A stretch of DNA of 13,493 nt from Phycisphaerales bacterium. Lineage in GTDB: Bacteria > Planctomycetota > Phycisphaerae > Sedimentisphaerales > Anaerohalosphaeraceae. Both the position numbers and the translations under genes were made by a program. The notes below the pieces were generated by a model. The model was not told the origin of the DNA. It saw nothing but the letters and a program-made list of their open reading frames with translations, and made no database searches. The stretch is taken from NCBI GenBank assembly GCA_011048645.1, contig DSDR01000062.1:1-13493 (forward strand). The letters are read 5' to 3'. Shown here one piece after another: positions 13,293 to 13,493 of this stretch. Each line of letters opens with the position of its first letter. Within the stretch, counting starts at the first letter, position 1.

Positions 13293-13493
13293 CCGTCCGG
13301 CTCACTGGCGCCGCTGGGTTATTGCGACATTATCCGGCGGCTTGCGCCGCTCGGCTGTTACAACAATAGCGCGGCCGCGCCAGCGGCCCGATAAGCGATA
13401 CGGACAGAGTGAAATATTTGACATAGTGTGGCGTAATCCGGCTCACTGGCGGCGCTGGGTTATTGCGACATTATCCGGCGGCTTGCGCCGCTC
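13293..13493. repeat. Palindromic repeat array with 141-bp tandem duplication, cut by window end
   Basis: A 56-base block starting CCGGCTCACTGGCG at 13297-13352 recurs at 13438-13493 with one difference (55 of 56 identical), a period of 141 bases. The second copy runs off the window, so the array may continue. Each unit contains a divergent A-like arm (CCGGCTCACTGGCG...GGGTTATTG) and an A arm (ATTATCCGGCGGC...CTCGGCTGTTA, 13327-13360). In the first unit a B arm follows (13361-13393) with the stem GGCCGC-GCCA-GCGGCC. Compared with the array after pfkA, both the A and B stems carry paired, compensating base changes. No coding gene is supported. Confidence 0.85.

Overview
The window looks like a chromosomal segment of a free-living, heterotrophic bacterium with moderately high GC. 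My best guess is the Planctomycetota, perhaps a Phycisphaerae-like lineage. The reasons are a secreted DUF1080 protein, gene-sparse spacers filled with GC-rich palindromes, and the mix of central-carbon and acyl-CoA genes. No rRNA, tRNA or phylogenetic marker is present, so this placement is an inference. I see no phage, transposase, CRISPR array or toxin-antitoxin pair.

Layout, left to right. (1) Positions 1-421, minus strand: the N-terminal 140 residues of folylpolyglutamate/dihydrofolate synthase FolC, cut by the window edge, with an unusual Lys/Thr/Ala-rich leader. (2) 752-4309, plus strand: transketolase and a 6-phosphofructokinase, separated by about 430 bases of palindromic repeats. 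(3) 4310-4600: a tandem array of the same repeats. (4) 4653-5789, plus: a radical SAM protein with a C-terminal helix-hairpin-helix, of the putative DNA modification/repair type, apparently expressed from a leaderless promoter. (5) 5822-11445, minus: four co-directional genes. In transcription order they are a fused ADP-forming acyl-CoA synthetase, a CoA-transferase/hydrolase fused to a GNAT acetyltransferase, a bacterial lipocalin, and a secreted DUF1080 protein. (6) 11765-13271, plus: a three-cysteine Rrf2 regulator with a candidate autoregulatory operator, then cysteine synthase. (7) 13272-13493: more repeats, including a 141-bp-period duplication that runs off the window.

Functionally, tkt and pfk serve the pentose phosphate and glycolytic pathways. 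The acyl-CoA synthetase and CoA-transferase-GNAT genes form a plausible acyl-CoA/acetate energy module with a possible built-in acetylation function. Rrf2-cysK suggests Fe-S- or cysteine-responsive control of cysteine synthesis. The lipocalin and DUF1080 proteins are predicted to be exported.

The most distinctive non-coding feature is a family of paired palindromes at several places in the window. Their stems show compensatory base changes between copies, so the fold rather than the sequence is conserved. I found no clearly new multi-gene system. The repeat family, the Rrf2 operator, the CoA-transferase-GNAT fusion and the radical SAM gene without its usual partner are the items most worth following up.
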